A stretch of DNA of 64,000 bases from Subtercola boreus (GTDB lineage: Bacteria > Actinomycetota > Actinomycetes > Actinomycetales > Microbacteriaceae). Location: assembly GCF_006716115.1 (NCBI RefSeq), contig NZ_VFOO01000001.1, positions 2,046,001 to 2,110,000 of the forward strand, written 5' to 3'. This document shows positions 42,684-51,487 of this stretch, one piece after another (position 1 is the stretch's first letter; each line of letters opens with the position of its first letter). A program made the translations under genes and the position numbers. The notes under the pieces were generated by a model, which made no database searches, was not told where the DNA came from, and was given only the letters and a program-made list of their open reading frames with translations.

Positions 42684-43546
42684 CGACACTCGATCGCTCC
42701 GCCCCTTCTCGTTCCCCGCGCCCCGCGCGGCCGCCTCACCGCTCGCATGTCATCGCCGACTCCGTCACGATGCTGCAGCGGAACCTCCTGCACATGGTGC
42801 GGTACCCCGGCCTCTCGCTCTTCACGATCCTCGGACCCGTCGTGCTGCTGTTGTTGTTCGTCTTCGTTCTGGGCGGAACCCTCGGCGCGGGCCTCCCGGG
42901 TGCCGGGAGCGGGGACGCCGTCGACGGGGCAGGAGGGCGCGACGCCTACCTGGCCTACGTGATGCCGGGCATCCTCATCGTGACGATCGCTGGCACGGCG
43001 GGCGGCACGGCCACCACTGTCTCGATGGACCTGGCCGACGGCATCACGGCCCGGTTCCGCACCATGGCCATCTCGCGGGCGGCCGTGCTCGCCGGTCACG
43101 TGCTCGGCAACACCCTCCAGGGGGTGCTCGCGGCTCTTCTCGTTCTGGGCGTCGGGCTGTTGATCGGGTTCCGGCCCGGCGCCTCGCCGCTCGGCTGGCT
43201 GGCGGTCATCGGGCTGGTCACCCTGGTCGCGTTCTCGGTGAGCTGGCTCGGCGTCGCGATGGGGATGCAGGCGAGATCGGTCGAGACGGCGAGCAACCTC
43301 CCGCTCGTGCTCACCTTCCTCCCCCTTCTCGGCAGTGGATTCGTGCCGACGGCCTCCCTGCCCGAGGGGCTCCGCGTCGTCGCCGAGCTACAGCCCTTCA
43401 CCCCGTTCACGGAGGGCCTGCGGGCGCTGCTCGGCGGCACCGAACCCGGGATGACTCTGCCGCTGTCGCTCGGCTGGTGTGTGGTGCTCGCGGTCGCCGG
43501 ATACATCTGGTCGCGGGCGCTCTACGAGAGGAGATCGGTGCGGTGA
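42680..43546 (+). CDS. ABC-2 type transporter permease (DrrB-like)
   Basis: A 288-aa membrane protein with six hydrophobic segments. FVFVLGGTLG follows helix 1, and MPGILIVTIAGTAGGTATTVSMDL, NTLQGVLAALLV and LPLLGSGFVPTASLP match the ABC2_membrane family. It overlaps the ATPase gene by 4 bp (ATGA). Confidence 0.9.
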   Translation: MTTLDRSAPSRSPRPARPPHRSHVIADSVTMLQRNLLHMVRYPGLSLFTILGPVVLLLLFVFVLGGTLGAGLPGAGSGDAVDGAGGRDAYLAYVMPGILIVTIAGTAGGTATTVSMDLADGITARFRTMAISRAAVLAGHVLGNTLQGVLAALLVLGVGLLIGFRPGASPLGWLAVIGLVTLVAFSVSWLGVAMGMQARSVETASNLPLVLTFLPLLGSGFVPTASLPEGLRVVAELQPFTPFTEGLRALLGGTEPGMTLPLSLGWCVVLAVAGYIWSRALYERRSVR

Positions 43547-43698
43547 ACAATGCTTATACCTGAAAAACAGCTGGCAGTCCGAAAAGATTAACATTCGGAA
43601 ATACAGGTGACAAAAACACCGTTCGTCGGATAGCTTCATCTCGATGTCGCCGTCGCAGGGGGCGCTCTTCCTTTGTCAATTCCATTTCAGGAGCACCC
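43547..43698. promoter_or_regulatory. AT-richer intergenic region before the LANTG protein
   Basis: A 152-bp gap with lower GC than its neighbours. It contains the inverted repeat TCCGAA-N10-TTCGGA near 43575-43600, which could end the ABC operon or bind a regulator, and a GGATAGCTTCAT stretch near 43628-43640 usable as a -10. AGGAG precedes the ATG at 43699. No gene is seen. Confidence 0.45.
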
Positions 43699-45024
43699 AT
43701 GCACGGTATTTCCCTACCTGAACGCGCCACAAGCCGCCCAGCGGCTTCGCGCGGTCTCGCGAAAAGACTGGCCATCTTCGGCGCCGCAGCAGCCTTTGCT
43801 GTCGTCCCGTCGCTCGCTCTCGCCCCGGCGGCCTTCGCTGCGGGTGAGTTCAGCGTCACAGCCCCCGCCGCAGGCGACACGGATGTCGCGCAGGCCGGTC
43901 CCGGCCTCACCGGCTTCGCCGGCACCAACCTCGACGCCGGTGACACCGTGCAGGTCTACTACACCGCAGCAGACGGAACCGCAGACACCCCCGCCATCTT
44001 CGGCGGCGTGCAGGCCGACGGCGACGGCAACTGGACTGCGATCGCGAACTTCGGCGCCCTCGCGCCGGGCCAGACCCTGGTCAGCGTCACAGTCAAGGAG
44101 TTGAAGGACGACGAAGCGGGAACGGTCGTCGAGACCCTCCCGGCCTACTCCTTCACCTTCAAGGACGCGCCCGTGCCCGGCGACCCGTTCACGGTCACCT
44201 CGCCCGAGCAGCTGAGCACGGTCGACACCGCCACTCCGGTGTTCGAGGGAACCGGCACACCCGGTGCCACCGTCGAGATCCAGTACACGGGTCGCGCGGG
44301 CAACCAGGACAGCGCCGGCACGACCATCGTGAAGCTCGACAAGACCTGGTCGATCACCACCGACTTCAGCGACCTCGAGCCCGGCGGCGGAACGGTCGAC
44401 ACCGACGGCGTGCGCGTTCTCACGTACCAGACGGATGCCGACGGCAACGAGCTCCCCGGAGCAGACCGCCAGGCCATCGTCTTCTACTTCGCGACTGCCC
44501 CGGTGCCGCTCATCCCGCTGAGCCTCACACTCGACCCGACGTCGACCACCGTCTCCGACACCGCAGCCACCGGCATCGCGTTCACCGCGACCGGCTTCAG
44601 CCCCGCCGAGTCGCTCACCCTGGTGATCACCGACCCGACGGGCGCCGTCGTCGTGCTCCCCGGAGCCGACACCGCAGCCCAGCTCTTCGCTGAGGCGACG
44701 GACGGCAGCGCGAAGGGTGCGATCATCCTCGCCGCCAACGCTCCTGTCGGCGACTACAGCGTGGCCCTGACCGGCGACCGATCGGCCCGCGTGGCCACGG
44801 GGACGTTCACAGTCGTCGCCGACCCGACGCCCACCCCCACCCCGACACCGACTCCGACCACCCCGGCAAACGGTGGCGGCAGCGGTAACGGCGGATCGGG
44901 CAGCGGAACCGGCGGACTGGCCAACACCGGTCTTGACGCAACAGGTATCGGCGCCCTCGCCGGTGGCTTCCTGCTCGTCGGTGCCGGCGTGGTCTTCGCC
45001 TTCCGTCGCAAGGCGAACGCGTAA
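43699..45024 (+). CDS. Sortase-anchored surface protein with Ig-like repeats
   Basis: A 441-aa wall protein. A signal peptide ends ALAPAAFAA near residue 49. Two bacterial Ig-like domains follow (about 50-150 and 155-265; the second has PVFEGTGTPGATVEIQYTG), then a third beta domain, a TPTPTP linker, Gly/Ser-rich sequence, the sortase motif LANTG, a hydrophobic helix and RRK. The same LAxTG type as the protein at 54-1493 suggests a class-E-like sortase elsewhere. It is 59 bp upstream of the ferritin-like gene. Confidence 0.85.
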   Translation: MHGISLPERATSRPAASRGLAKRLAIFGAAAAFAVVPSLALAPAAFAAGEFSVTAPAAGDTDVAQAGPGLTGFAGTNLDAGDTVQVYYTAADGTADTPAIFGGVQADGDGNWTAIANFGALAPGQTLVSVTVKELKDDEAGTVVETLPAYSFTFKDAPVPGDPFTVTSPEQLSTVDTATPVFEGTGTPGATVEIQYTGRAGNQDSAGTTIVKLDKTWSITTDFSDLEPGGGTVDTDGVRVLTYQTDADGNELPGADRQAIVFYFATAPVPLIPLSLTLDPTSTTVSDTAATGIAFTATGFSPAESLTLVITDPTGAVVVLPGADTAAQLFAEATDGSAKGAIILAANAPVGDYSVALTGDRSARVATGTFTVVADPTPTPTPTPTPTTPANGGGSGNGGSGSGTGGLANTGLDATGIGALAGGFLLVGAGVVFAFRRKANA

Positions 45025-45083
45025 CCCGAACCGCGTCACAACACCTCTTCTCTTTTCTTCTTCCACACCGTTTGGAGTTCCAC

Positions 45084-46034
45084 ATGTTCGACGAGAAATT
45101 CATCACCAACGCCATCAACCGCAGCGCTGAGACCAAGCTCGACCGCCGCAAGCTGCTCGCCGCCGCCGGGATCGGTGCCGCCGGCATCGGCGCCGCCGTT
45201 CTCGCCCCGGCCGCCGGTGCGGTCGCCGCCCCCGCCGTCTCGGCTGCCGGCATCAGCGACGGTTCGATCCTGAACTTCGCCCTCAACCTCGAGTACCTCG
45301 AGGCCGAGTTCTACCTGCACGCTGTGACCGGTGCGGGCCTGCCCGCCAGCCTCGTCGGTGGCAAGCAGGCCGTCGGCTCCGTCACCGGTGGCAAGCAGGT
45401 CAAGTTCGCGACCCCCGCGATCAAGGCCTACGCCGAGGAGATCGCGGCCGATGAGCGTGCGCACGTCGCGTTCCTCCGTGCCGCGCTCGGTTCCGCTGCT
45501 GTGTCGCGCCCCGCGATCAACATCTCGGACGCGTTCACCTCGGCCGCCGTCGCGGCCGGCGTGATCAAGCAGGGCCAGACCTTCGACCCCTACGCAGACG
45601 AGGTCAGCTTCCTCATCGGTGCCTTCATCTTCGAAGACGTCGGAGTCACCGCGTACAAGGGTGCAGCCGCCCTCGTCACGAACAAGACGTACCTCGAAGC
45701 TGCCGCGGGCATCCTCTCGGTCGAGGCGTACCACGCCGGAATCGTGCGCTCGAGCCTCTACCGCATCGGCGTCGAGACCCCGTCGGTCATCGACACGGTC
45801 AACAAGATCTCGGCAGCACGCGACAGCCTCGACGGCTCGACCAGCCTCGACCAGGGCATCACGGTCAACGGCAAGGCGAACCTGGTTCCGACCGACGCGA
45901 ACGGCATCACCTTCAGCCGTACGCCCGGCCAGGTGCTGAACATCGCCTACCTGAACCCGAAGGCCGTCACCAAGGGCGGCTTCTTCCCGTCGGGTGTCAA
46001 CGGTGCGCTGAACACCAGTGGTGGCGCTGCGTAG
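45084..46034 (+). CDS. Exported ferritin-like (Ferritin_2/Dps-like) protein
   Basis: A 316-aa protein. The N terminus has a twin-arginine signal (LDRRKLLAAAGIGAAG, then an Ala-rich region ending AAPAVSA), suggesting Tat export of a folded protein. The core carries ferritin-like metal ligands in NLEYLEAEFYLHAV, ADERAHVAFLR, FEDVGVTAYKG and VEAYHAGIVR, as in Ferritin_2 / desiccation-related proteins. TTGGAG lies 8 bases before the ATG at 45084. A hairpin terminator follows. Iron or oxidative-stress function is inferred. Confidence 0.85.
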   Translation: MFDEKFITNAINRSAETKLDRRKLLAAAGIGAAGIGAAVLAPAAGAVAAPAVSAAGISDGSILNFALNLEYLEAEFYLHAVTGAGLPASLVGGKQAVGSVTGGKQVKFATPAIKAYAEEIAADERAHVAFLRAALGSAAVSRPAINISDAFTSAAVAAGVIKQGQTFDPYADEVSFLIGAFIFEDVGVTAYKGAAALVTNKTYLEAAAGILSVEAYHAGIVRSSLYRIGVETPSVIDTVNKISAARDSLDGSTSLDQGITVNGKANLVPTDANGITFSRTPGQVLNIAYLNPKAVTKGGFFPSGVNGALNTSGGAA

Positions 46035-46051
46035 TCCGTAGCCTCACACTG

Positions 46052-46090
46052 AAGAAGGGTCCTCGCCTCATGGCGGGGGCCCTTCTTTCG
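46052..46090 (+). terminator. Rho-independent-like terminator after the ferritin-like gene
   Basis: A 16-bp stem (46052-46067 and 46072-46087, two mismatches) with loop TCAT and a following TTCTTTC tract, 18 bp after the stop codon. Confidence 0.85.
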
Positions 46091-46106
46091 CGAAAGGGAG
46101 CATCCC

Positions 46107-47348
46107 GTGTCAGAACGACCCACCCACGCCGGCAGCGCGGAGCCCGAGTACGAGCTCAGCAGCCCGCTCGACACCGATCCGCTCGGCCTGTTCGAGGGCA
46201 TCCCCGCCGAAGACCGGGACTACGCCGCCCGCGCACGCACCTTCGTCGAGGGCGAGGTTCTGCCGGTCATCGACGACTACTGGGACCGCGCCGAGTTCCC
46301 CGCCCACCTGGCCCGCCGGCTCGGCGAGCTAGACCTGCTGCGGGAGGGCAGCGACGTCGCCGGCTTCCCGCCGATGTCGAAGCTCGCCGCCGGGCTCGTG
46401 AGCCTCGAGATCAACCGCGGCGACGGCTCGCTCGGGGCCTTCATCGGCGTGCAGGGCGGGCTCGCGCTCCGCTCCATCGCCGCGTTCGGCTCGGCCGGGC
46501 AGAAGGAACGCTGGCTCGAACCGCTCGCCCGCGCCACCGAGTTCGGGGCGTTCGCGCTCACAGAACCGGCCCACGGCTCGGACTCGGTGGCCCTCGAGAG
46601 CACCGCGACTGCAACGACCGCGGGCGGCGCCGCGGGCGGTACCCCCGGCTACCTCCTGAACGGTGAGAAGAAGTGGATCGGCAACGGCTCGCTCGGGGGC
46701 CTCACCATCGTCTGGGCGCGCACCGCCGACGGTGCGGTCCGCGGCTTCCTCGTCGACCAGGCGGCCCCCGGCTACACCGCGACCGTGATCGAACAGAAGG
46801 CCTCGCTCCGCGCGATCTGGCAGACGCACATCGTGTTGCACGACGTGTTCGTACCGGCCGAAGCGCTGCTGCCCGGGGCGACCTCGTTCCGCGAGACGGC
46901 ACGGTCCATCCAGGCCACCCGCCTCTCGGTCTCCTGGGCCGCCCTCGGGCATGCGACCGCCTGCTACGAGGCCGCCGTGCACTACGCCGCCCAGCGGGTG
47001 CAGTTCGGCCGGCCCCTCGGTGCGTCGCAGATCGTGCAGGAACGGCTTGCCCGCATGCTGAGCGAGCTCGCCACGATCCAGCTGTACTGCTTCCAGGCGA
47101 CGGCTCTGGATGCCCGTGGCGCCCTCACCGCGACCCAGGCCAGTCTCGCGAAGTACACCAGCACCCGCACCGCCCGCGCGATCGCCTCGAATGCGCGCGA
47201 CCTGCTCGGCGGCAACGGCATTCTGCTGAAGCACTCTGTCGCGCGCCACCTCGCCGACCTCGAGTCCCTGCACACCTACGAGGGCACCGAGACGATCCAG
47301 GCCCTGCTGATCGGCCGCTCCATCACAGGCCTGTCCGCTTTCGCCTGA
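46107..47348 (+). CDS. Acyl-CoA dehydrogenase (glutaryl-CoA dehydrogenase-like)
   Basis: A 413-aa FAD flavoprotein. ALTEPAHGSDS and KKWIGNGSLGG form the FAD-binding region, RVQFGRPLGASQIVQERLA the C-terminal signature, and the catalytic Glu sits in TYEGTETIQALLIGRSITG, the position used by glutaryl-CoA dehydrogenases. The start is GTG with AAGGGAG upstream. It is followed by the FabH-like gene 79 bp on, so a lipid or branched-acyl role is possible; the substrate is uncertain. Confidence 0.88.
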   Translation: MSERPTHAGSAEPEYELSSPLDTDPLGLFEGIPAEDRDYAARARTFVEGEVLPVIDDYWDRAEFPAHLARRLGELDLLREGSDVAGFPPMSKLAAGLVSLEINRGDGSLGAFIGVQGGLALRSIAAFGSAGQKERWLEPLARATEFGAFALTEPAHGSDSVALESTATATTAGGAAGGTPGYLLNGEKKWIGNGSLGGLTIVWARTADGAVRGFLVDQAAPGYTATVIEQKASLRAIWQTHIVLHDVFVPAEALLPGATSFRETARSIQATRLSVSWAALGHATACYEAAVHYAAQRVQFGRPLGASQIVQERLARMLSELATIQLYCFQATALDARGALTATQASLAKYTSTRTARAIASNARDLLGGNGILLKHSVARHLADLESLHTYEGTETIQALLIGRSITGLSAFA

Positions 47349-47427
47349 CCGGCGGCATCCTGCAGCGGCGCGCGCGAATCTCGTTATCGTTGACGAAGCA
47401 GTTCAACGTAGGAGGAGCCAGCATCCG

Positions 47428-48411
47428 ATGAGCACAGCCCAGATCGTTCCCGCCCCCACCTCCCCCGGTGCCCGGATCGCAGGGTTCGGCTACGACCGCG
47501 GTTCACGCGTCATCACGAACGATGATCTCTCCCAGACCCTCGACACCAACGACGAGTGGATCACCCGCCGGGTCGGCATCCGGGAGCGGCGCTTCGCGGG
47601 CCCCGACGAGACCGTGGTGTCGATGGCCGTGAAGGCCGGCCGCATGGCCCTCGCGGATGCCGGACTGCAGCCCTCGGACATCGACACGGTCATCGTCGCC
47701 ACCTGCACGATGCCCTCGCAGATCCCGCACGCCGCGACGCAGGTCGCTGCCGGCCTCGGCATCGAGGCTCCCGGCTCCTTCGACATCAATGCGGCCTGCG
47801 CCGGGTTCTGCTACGGGCTCGGGGTCGCGTCGAGCGTCATCCGGAGCGGCGCGGCGAAGACCGTGCTGCTGATCGGCGCCGAGAAGCTCACCGACTGGGT
47901 CGACCCGACCGACCGCGGCAACGCGATCATCTTCGGCGACGGCGCGGGAGCGGCGATCGTCACCGCGAGCGAGGTCGACGAGATCGGCGTCGTGGCGTGG
48001 GGATCCGCCGAGAAGCTGGTCTCGACGATCCATGTGAAGGACCGCGACTCGTTCATCTTCCAGGAGGGCCAGTCGGTCTTCCGCTGGGCGTCGACCGCGA
48101 TCGCTCCGGTCGCCATCAGGGCAGCCGAGGCATCCGGAGTCGCGCTCGGCGAGATCGACGCGCTGGTCACCCACCAGGCGAACCTCCGGATCGTGGAGGC
48201 GATCGCCACCCGCGTGAAGGACGCCGGGGCGCGCGACGACCTGATCGTGGCCGATGACATCGTCACCACCGGCAACACCTCGTCGGCATCCATCCCGATC
48301 GCCGTCGCGCGGATGCGGGAAGCCGGCACGCTGACGTCGGGGAACCTCGTGCTGTCGGTCGGTTTCGGTGCGGGCCTGACCTACGCCGGGATCGTCTTCC
48401 GCCTGCCCTGA
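47428..48411 (+). CDS. fabH: 3-oxoacyl-ACP synthase III (FabH-like)
   Basis: A 327-aa thiolase-fold condensing enzyme. The Cys-His-Asn triad is in NAACAGFCYGLG, THQANLRI and TGNTSSASIPIA; TNDEWITRRVGIRERR is the KASIII substrate motif. AGGAGG precedes the ATG. It is outside a fab operon, next to an acyl-CoA dehydrogenase, so it may be an accessory KASIII rather than the housekeeping initiator. Confidence 0.87.
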   Translation: MSTAQIVPAPTSPGARIAGFGYDRGSRVITNDDLSQTLDTNDEWITRRVGIRERRFAGPDETVVSMAVKAGRMALADAGLQPSDIDTVIVATCTMPSQIPHAATQVAAGLGIEAPGSFDINAACAGFCYGLGVASSVIRSGAAKTVLLIGAEKLTDWVDPTDRGNAIIFGDGAGAAIVTASEVDEIGVVAWGSAEKLVSTIHVKDRDSFIFQEGQSVFRWASTAIAPVAIRAAEASGVALGEIDALVTHQANLRIVEAIATRVKDAGARDDLIVADDIVTTGNTSSASIPIAVARMREAGTLTSGNLVLSVGFGAGLTYAGIVFRLP

Positions 48412-48442
48412 CGCCACACAGGAGCCCCCGGGCCCCAGCGGG

Positions 48443-48461
48443 TAAGGTGAGGCTTACCATG
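48443..48461 (+). promoter_or_regulatory. DtxR/IdeR-type iron box at the start of the siderophore-uptake operon
   Basis: TAAGGTGAGGCTTACCATG matches the iron-box consensus TTAGGTTAGGCTAACCTAA at 13 of 19 positions; GGTAAG-N6-CTTACC (48441-48458) is a perfect inverted repeat. It overlaps the start codon of the first permease gene, so iron-loaded DtxR would block initiation. Confidence 0.75.
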
Positions 48462-49514
48462 GTGACGACCCTGCCGAACGCGCCCGCGAAGGCGCCGCCG
48501 CGCCCGGCGCTGGCGGCCACCGCGAGCCGCCGCACGGTCATCCTGCTCGCCCTGCTCGTGCTTCTGGCGCTGCTCGCCGGGCTCAGCCTCTTCGTCGGGT
48601 CGGGAAACCTCGCACCGGCCGCGGTCTGGAAGGCGCTCACCGAGGGCGGCAGCGACACCACCGCTCTGCTCGTCAACAGTTTCAGGGTGCCCCGGATGCT
48701 GCTGGCCCTCCTGGTGGGCGCCGCGCTCGGCCTCGGCGGGGCGCTGATGCAGGCGATCACCCGCAATCCCCTGGCCGACCCGGGCCTCCTCGGGGTGAAC
48801 GCCGGAGCCTACATCGCCGTCGTCGTGGCGATCACCTACGCCGGCGTCGCCGGGATCTCGAACTACGTCTGGTGGTCGTTCGCCGGGGCGATCATCGTCA
48901 CGGCCGGGGTGTACGCGATCGGCGGTCGCGGGCGGTCGGGGGCCGACCCGGCCCGGCTCGTGCTCGTGGGCGTCTCGGTGTCGTACCTCCTGAACGGCAT
49001 CAGCGTGGGGATCACGTTGCAGAACCCCGACACGTTCGACGCGATCCGGTTCTGGTCGGCGGGTTCGCTGCAGGGCCGGCAGTGGGACATCGTGTGGGGC
49101 GTGCTGCCCTTCATCCTCGTCGGCACTGCCGTGGCGCTCTCGCTCGGCCGGTCGCTGAACGCGTCGGTGCTCGGCGACGACCTCGCGAAGTCGCTCGGCG
49201 CGAACCTGCTCCGCACCCGGATCATCGGCTTCGCCGCCGTGACGGTGCTGTGCGGCGCGGCCACGGCGGCGGCCGGCCCCATCTCGTTCCTCGGGCTGAT
49301 GGCCGCCTTCGTGGCACGGCGGATCGTCGGGCCCGACCAGCGCTGGATCCTGCCGTTCGCGGCGGTCATCGCACCGATCATCTTCCTCACCGCCGACATG
49401 ATCGGGCGCCTGCTGGTCGCGAGCGAAGTGCCCGTCGGGCTGGTCACCGCGTTCGTCGGAGCGCCGCTGCTGATCGTGCTGATGCGTGGCCGGAAGGCGG
49501 TGAAGGGGCTGTGA
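48459..49514 (+). CDS. Iron-siderophore ABC transporter permease (FecCD family)
   Basis: A 351-aa permease with nine to ten helices. FecCD signatures: RVPRMLLALLVGAALGLGGALMQAITRNPLADPGLLG and LGLMAAFVARRIVGPDQRW. Start options are GTG 48447, ATG 48459 and GTG 48462; the ATG is chosen. It overlaps the next permease by 4 bp (GTGA). Confidence 0.9.
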   Translation: MVTTLPNAPAKAPPRPALAATASRRTVILLALLVLLALLAGLSLFVGSGNLAPAAVWKALTEGGSDTTALLVNSFRVPRMLLALLVGAALGLGGALMQAITRNPLADPGLLGVNAGAYIAVVVAITYAGVAGISNYVWWSFAGAIIVTAGVYAIGGRGRSGADPARLVLVGVSVSYLLNGISVGITLQNPDTFDAIRFWSAGSLQGRQWDIVWGVLPFILVGTAVALSLGRSLNASVLGDDLAKSLGANLLRTRIIGFAAVTVLCGAATAAAGPISFLGLMAAFVARRIVGPDQRWILPFAAVIAPIIFLTADMIGRLLVASEVPVGLVTAFVGAPLLIVLMRGRKAVKGL

Positions 49515-50605
49515 CGAAGGTGGATTCGAGCGACACGGCTGTACGCGCGACGCCGCAGACCCTCGCCGCGGTGAAGGGGCTGCACGTCGTGCGGCTCGCG
49601 GGTGGTCGGCTGAGCATCCGGATCCGCACCCGCACGGTCTGGGTGGTGGGCGCCCTCACGGTCTTCACGCTCGCGCTGGCGGTGCTCGCTGTGACGCTCG
49701 GCGAGTTCCCGATCGCACCCGGCGACGTCTTCGCGGTGTTCACCGGGCACGGTTCGGCGAGCATCCAGCGCATCGTGCTCGAGTGGCGGGCACCCCGGAT
49801 CGTGCTGGCCATCCTCGCCGGGGCCGCCCTCGCTCTGTCGGGGGCGATCTTCCAGTCGCTGACCCGCAACCCGCTCGGGAGCCCCGACATCCTCGGTTTC
49901 TCGCACGGCGCGTACACGGGTGCGCTCATCGTCATGTTCGTGATCGGCGGCAATTATGTGGCCACGTCGATCGGCGCGTTCGTCGGCGGGGTCGCGACCG
50001 CTGCCGTCGTGTACTTCCTGAGCTTCCGGAACGGCGTGCAGGGCTTCCGGCTGATCGTGATCGGCATCGCGGTGAGCGCCTTCCTCGTGGCGCTGAACGG
50101 CTGGTTCATCATCTCGGTCGATGTGAACAGCGCGATCTCGGCGGCGACCTGGGCGACCGGATCCTTCGACCTCTCGACCTGGAACGACGTGCTCCCGGTG
50201 CTCGGCACGATCGTCGTGCTCGTGCCGGTGCTCGCGATGTACTCGCAGCGACTGCACACCCTCGAACTCGGCGACGATGCCGCGATCGGCCTCGGTGTGC
50301 GGGCCGAACCCACGCGGCTCGTGCTGCTGCTCGTGGGCGTGGCGCTGGTGGCCGTCGTCACGGCCGCGGCCGGGCCCATCTCGTTCGTGGCCCTCGCCGC
50401 CCCGCAGATCGCCCGCCGCCTCACCCGCTCCCCCGGCACGGCCCTCCTGCCGTCGGCCCTGCTCGGCGCCGCGCTGATGCTCGGCAGCGACGTGATCGCC
50501 CAGCGTGTGATCGCGCCCACCCAGCTGCCCGTCGGGATCATCACGGTGATCATCGGCGGCATCTACCTGATCGCGCTGCTCGCGGCGCAGTCCCGGAAGG
50601 CCTGA
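49511..50605 (+). CDS. Iron-siderophore ABC transporter permease (FecCD family)
   Basis: A 364-aa second FecCD subunit, GTG start at 49511. The shared motifs are RAPRIVLAILAGAALALSG, LTRNPLGSPDILGF and AAPQIARRLTRSPG. It has a longer basic N terminus than the first permease and probably forms a heterodimer with it. Confidence 0.9.
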   Translation: MTKVDSSDTAVRATPQTLAAVKGLHVVRLAGGRLSIRIRTRTVWVVGALTVFTLALAVLAVTLGEFPIAPGDVFAVFTGHGSASIQRIVLEWRAPRIVLAILAGAALALSGAIFQSLTRNPLGSPDILGFSHGAYTGALIVMFVIGGNYVATSIGAFVGGVATAAVVYFLSFRNGVQGFRLIVIGIAVSAFLVALNGWFIISVDVNSAISAATWATGSFDLSTWNDVLPVLGTIVVLVPVLAMYSQRLHTLELGDDAAIGLGVRAEPTRLVLLLVGVALVAVVTAAAGPISFVALAAPQIARRLTRSPGTALLPSALLGAALMLGSDVIAQRVIAPTQLPVGIITVIIGGIYLIALLAAQSRKA

Positions 50606-50606
50606 C

Positions 50607-51407
50607 GTGACCCCTGCCGAGAATGCCGTGCGGCTCGCCGGCCGGAACCTCCGGGTCGGCTACGACAGGCGCACGATCATCCACGAGCTCGACATCGAGA
50701 TCCCGGATGACTCGTTCACCGTGATCGTCGGACCGAACGCCTGTGGCAAGTCGACTTTGCTGCGCTCCCTCGCGCGGGTGCTCACGCCGACAGGCGGCAG
50801 TGTCGTGCTCGACGGGCGCGACATCTCGACGTACCCCTCGAAGGAGGTCGCCCGGCGCGTCGGACTGCTGCCGCAGACATCCATCGCGCCCGACGGAATC
50901 ACCGTGCTCGACCTCGTGTCGCGTGGGCGGTTCCCGCACCAGTCGCTGCTGCGGCAGTGGTCGACGGACGACGAGAGCGCCGTCGCGCGGGCGATGGCGG
51001 CGACGAATGTCACCGAGCTCAGCGAGCGCACGGTCGACGAGCTCTCCGGCGGCCAGCGGCAGCGGGTCTGGGTGGCGATGGCGCTCGCCCAGGAGACCCC
51101 CCTCCTGCTGCTGGATGAACCGACCACCTTCCTCGACATCGCCCACCAGGTGGAGCTGCTCGACCTGTTCGCTCGGCTCAACCGGGAGTCAGGACACTCC
51201 CTCGTGGCGGTGCTGCACGACCTCAACCAGGCGGCGCGGTACGCGACGCATCTGGTGGCGATGAAGGAGGGCCGCGTCGTCGCGGAAGGCGCGCCCCGCG
51301 ACATCGTCACGGCCGAGCTGGTCGAGCATGTCTTCGGGCTCCGCTGCCGGATCATCGACGACCCGGAATCCGGGACGCCGCTGGTGATTCCGCTGCTCTC
51401 GCGGTGA
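50607..51407 (+). CDS. Iron-siderophore ABC transporter ATP-binding protein (FecE/FepC-like)
   Basis: A 266-aa ATPase: GPNACGKSTLLRSLARVL (Walker A), LSGGQRQRVWVAMALAQ (signature), LLLLDEPTTFLDI (Walker B), AVLHDLNQA (H-loop). It starts with GTG one base after the permease stop. Confidence 0.94.
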   Translation: MTPAENAVRLAGRNLRVGYDRRTIIHELDIEIPDDSFTVIVGPNACGKSTLLRSLARVLTPTGGSVVLDGRDISTYPSKEVARRVGLLPQTSIAPDGITVLDLVSRGRFPHQSLLRQWSTDDESAVARAMAATNVTELSERTVDELSGGQRQRVWVAMALAQETPLLLLDEPTTFLDIAHQVELLDLFARLNRESGHSLVAVLHDLNQAARYATHLVAMKEGRVVAEGAPRDIVTAELVEHVFGLRCRIIDDPESGTPLVIPLLSR

Positions 51408-51435
51408 CGGGACGGGCCTCGCCAGGTTCTCTCGG

Positions 51436-51454
51436 TTTGGATAGGCTAACCTAA
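51436..51454 (+). promoter_or_regulatory. DtxR/IdeR-type iron box before the siderophore-binding lipoprotein
   Basis: TTTGGATAGGCTAACCTAA matches the consensus TTAGGTTAGGCTAACCTAA at 17 of 19 positions, 33 bp before the ATG at 51488. The binding-protein gene therefore has its own iron-repressed promoter in addition to readthrough from the permeases. Confidence 0.85.
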
Positions 51455-51487
51455 GATAAATCCCTGTACCCGATCGAGAGAGCAGTC

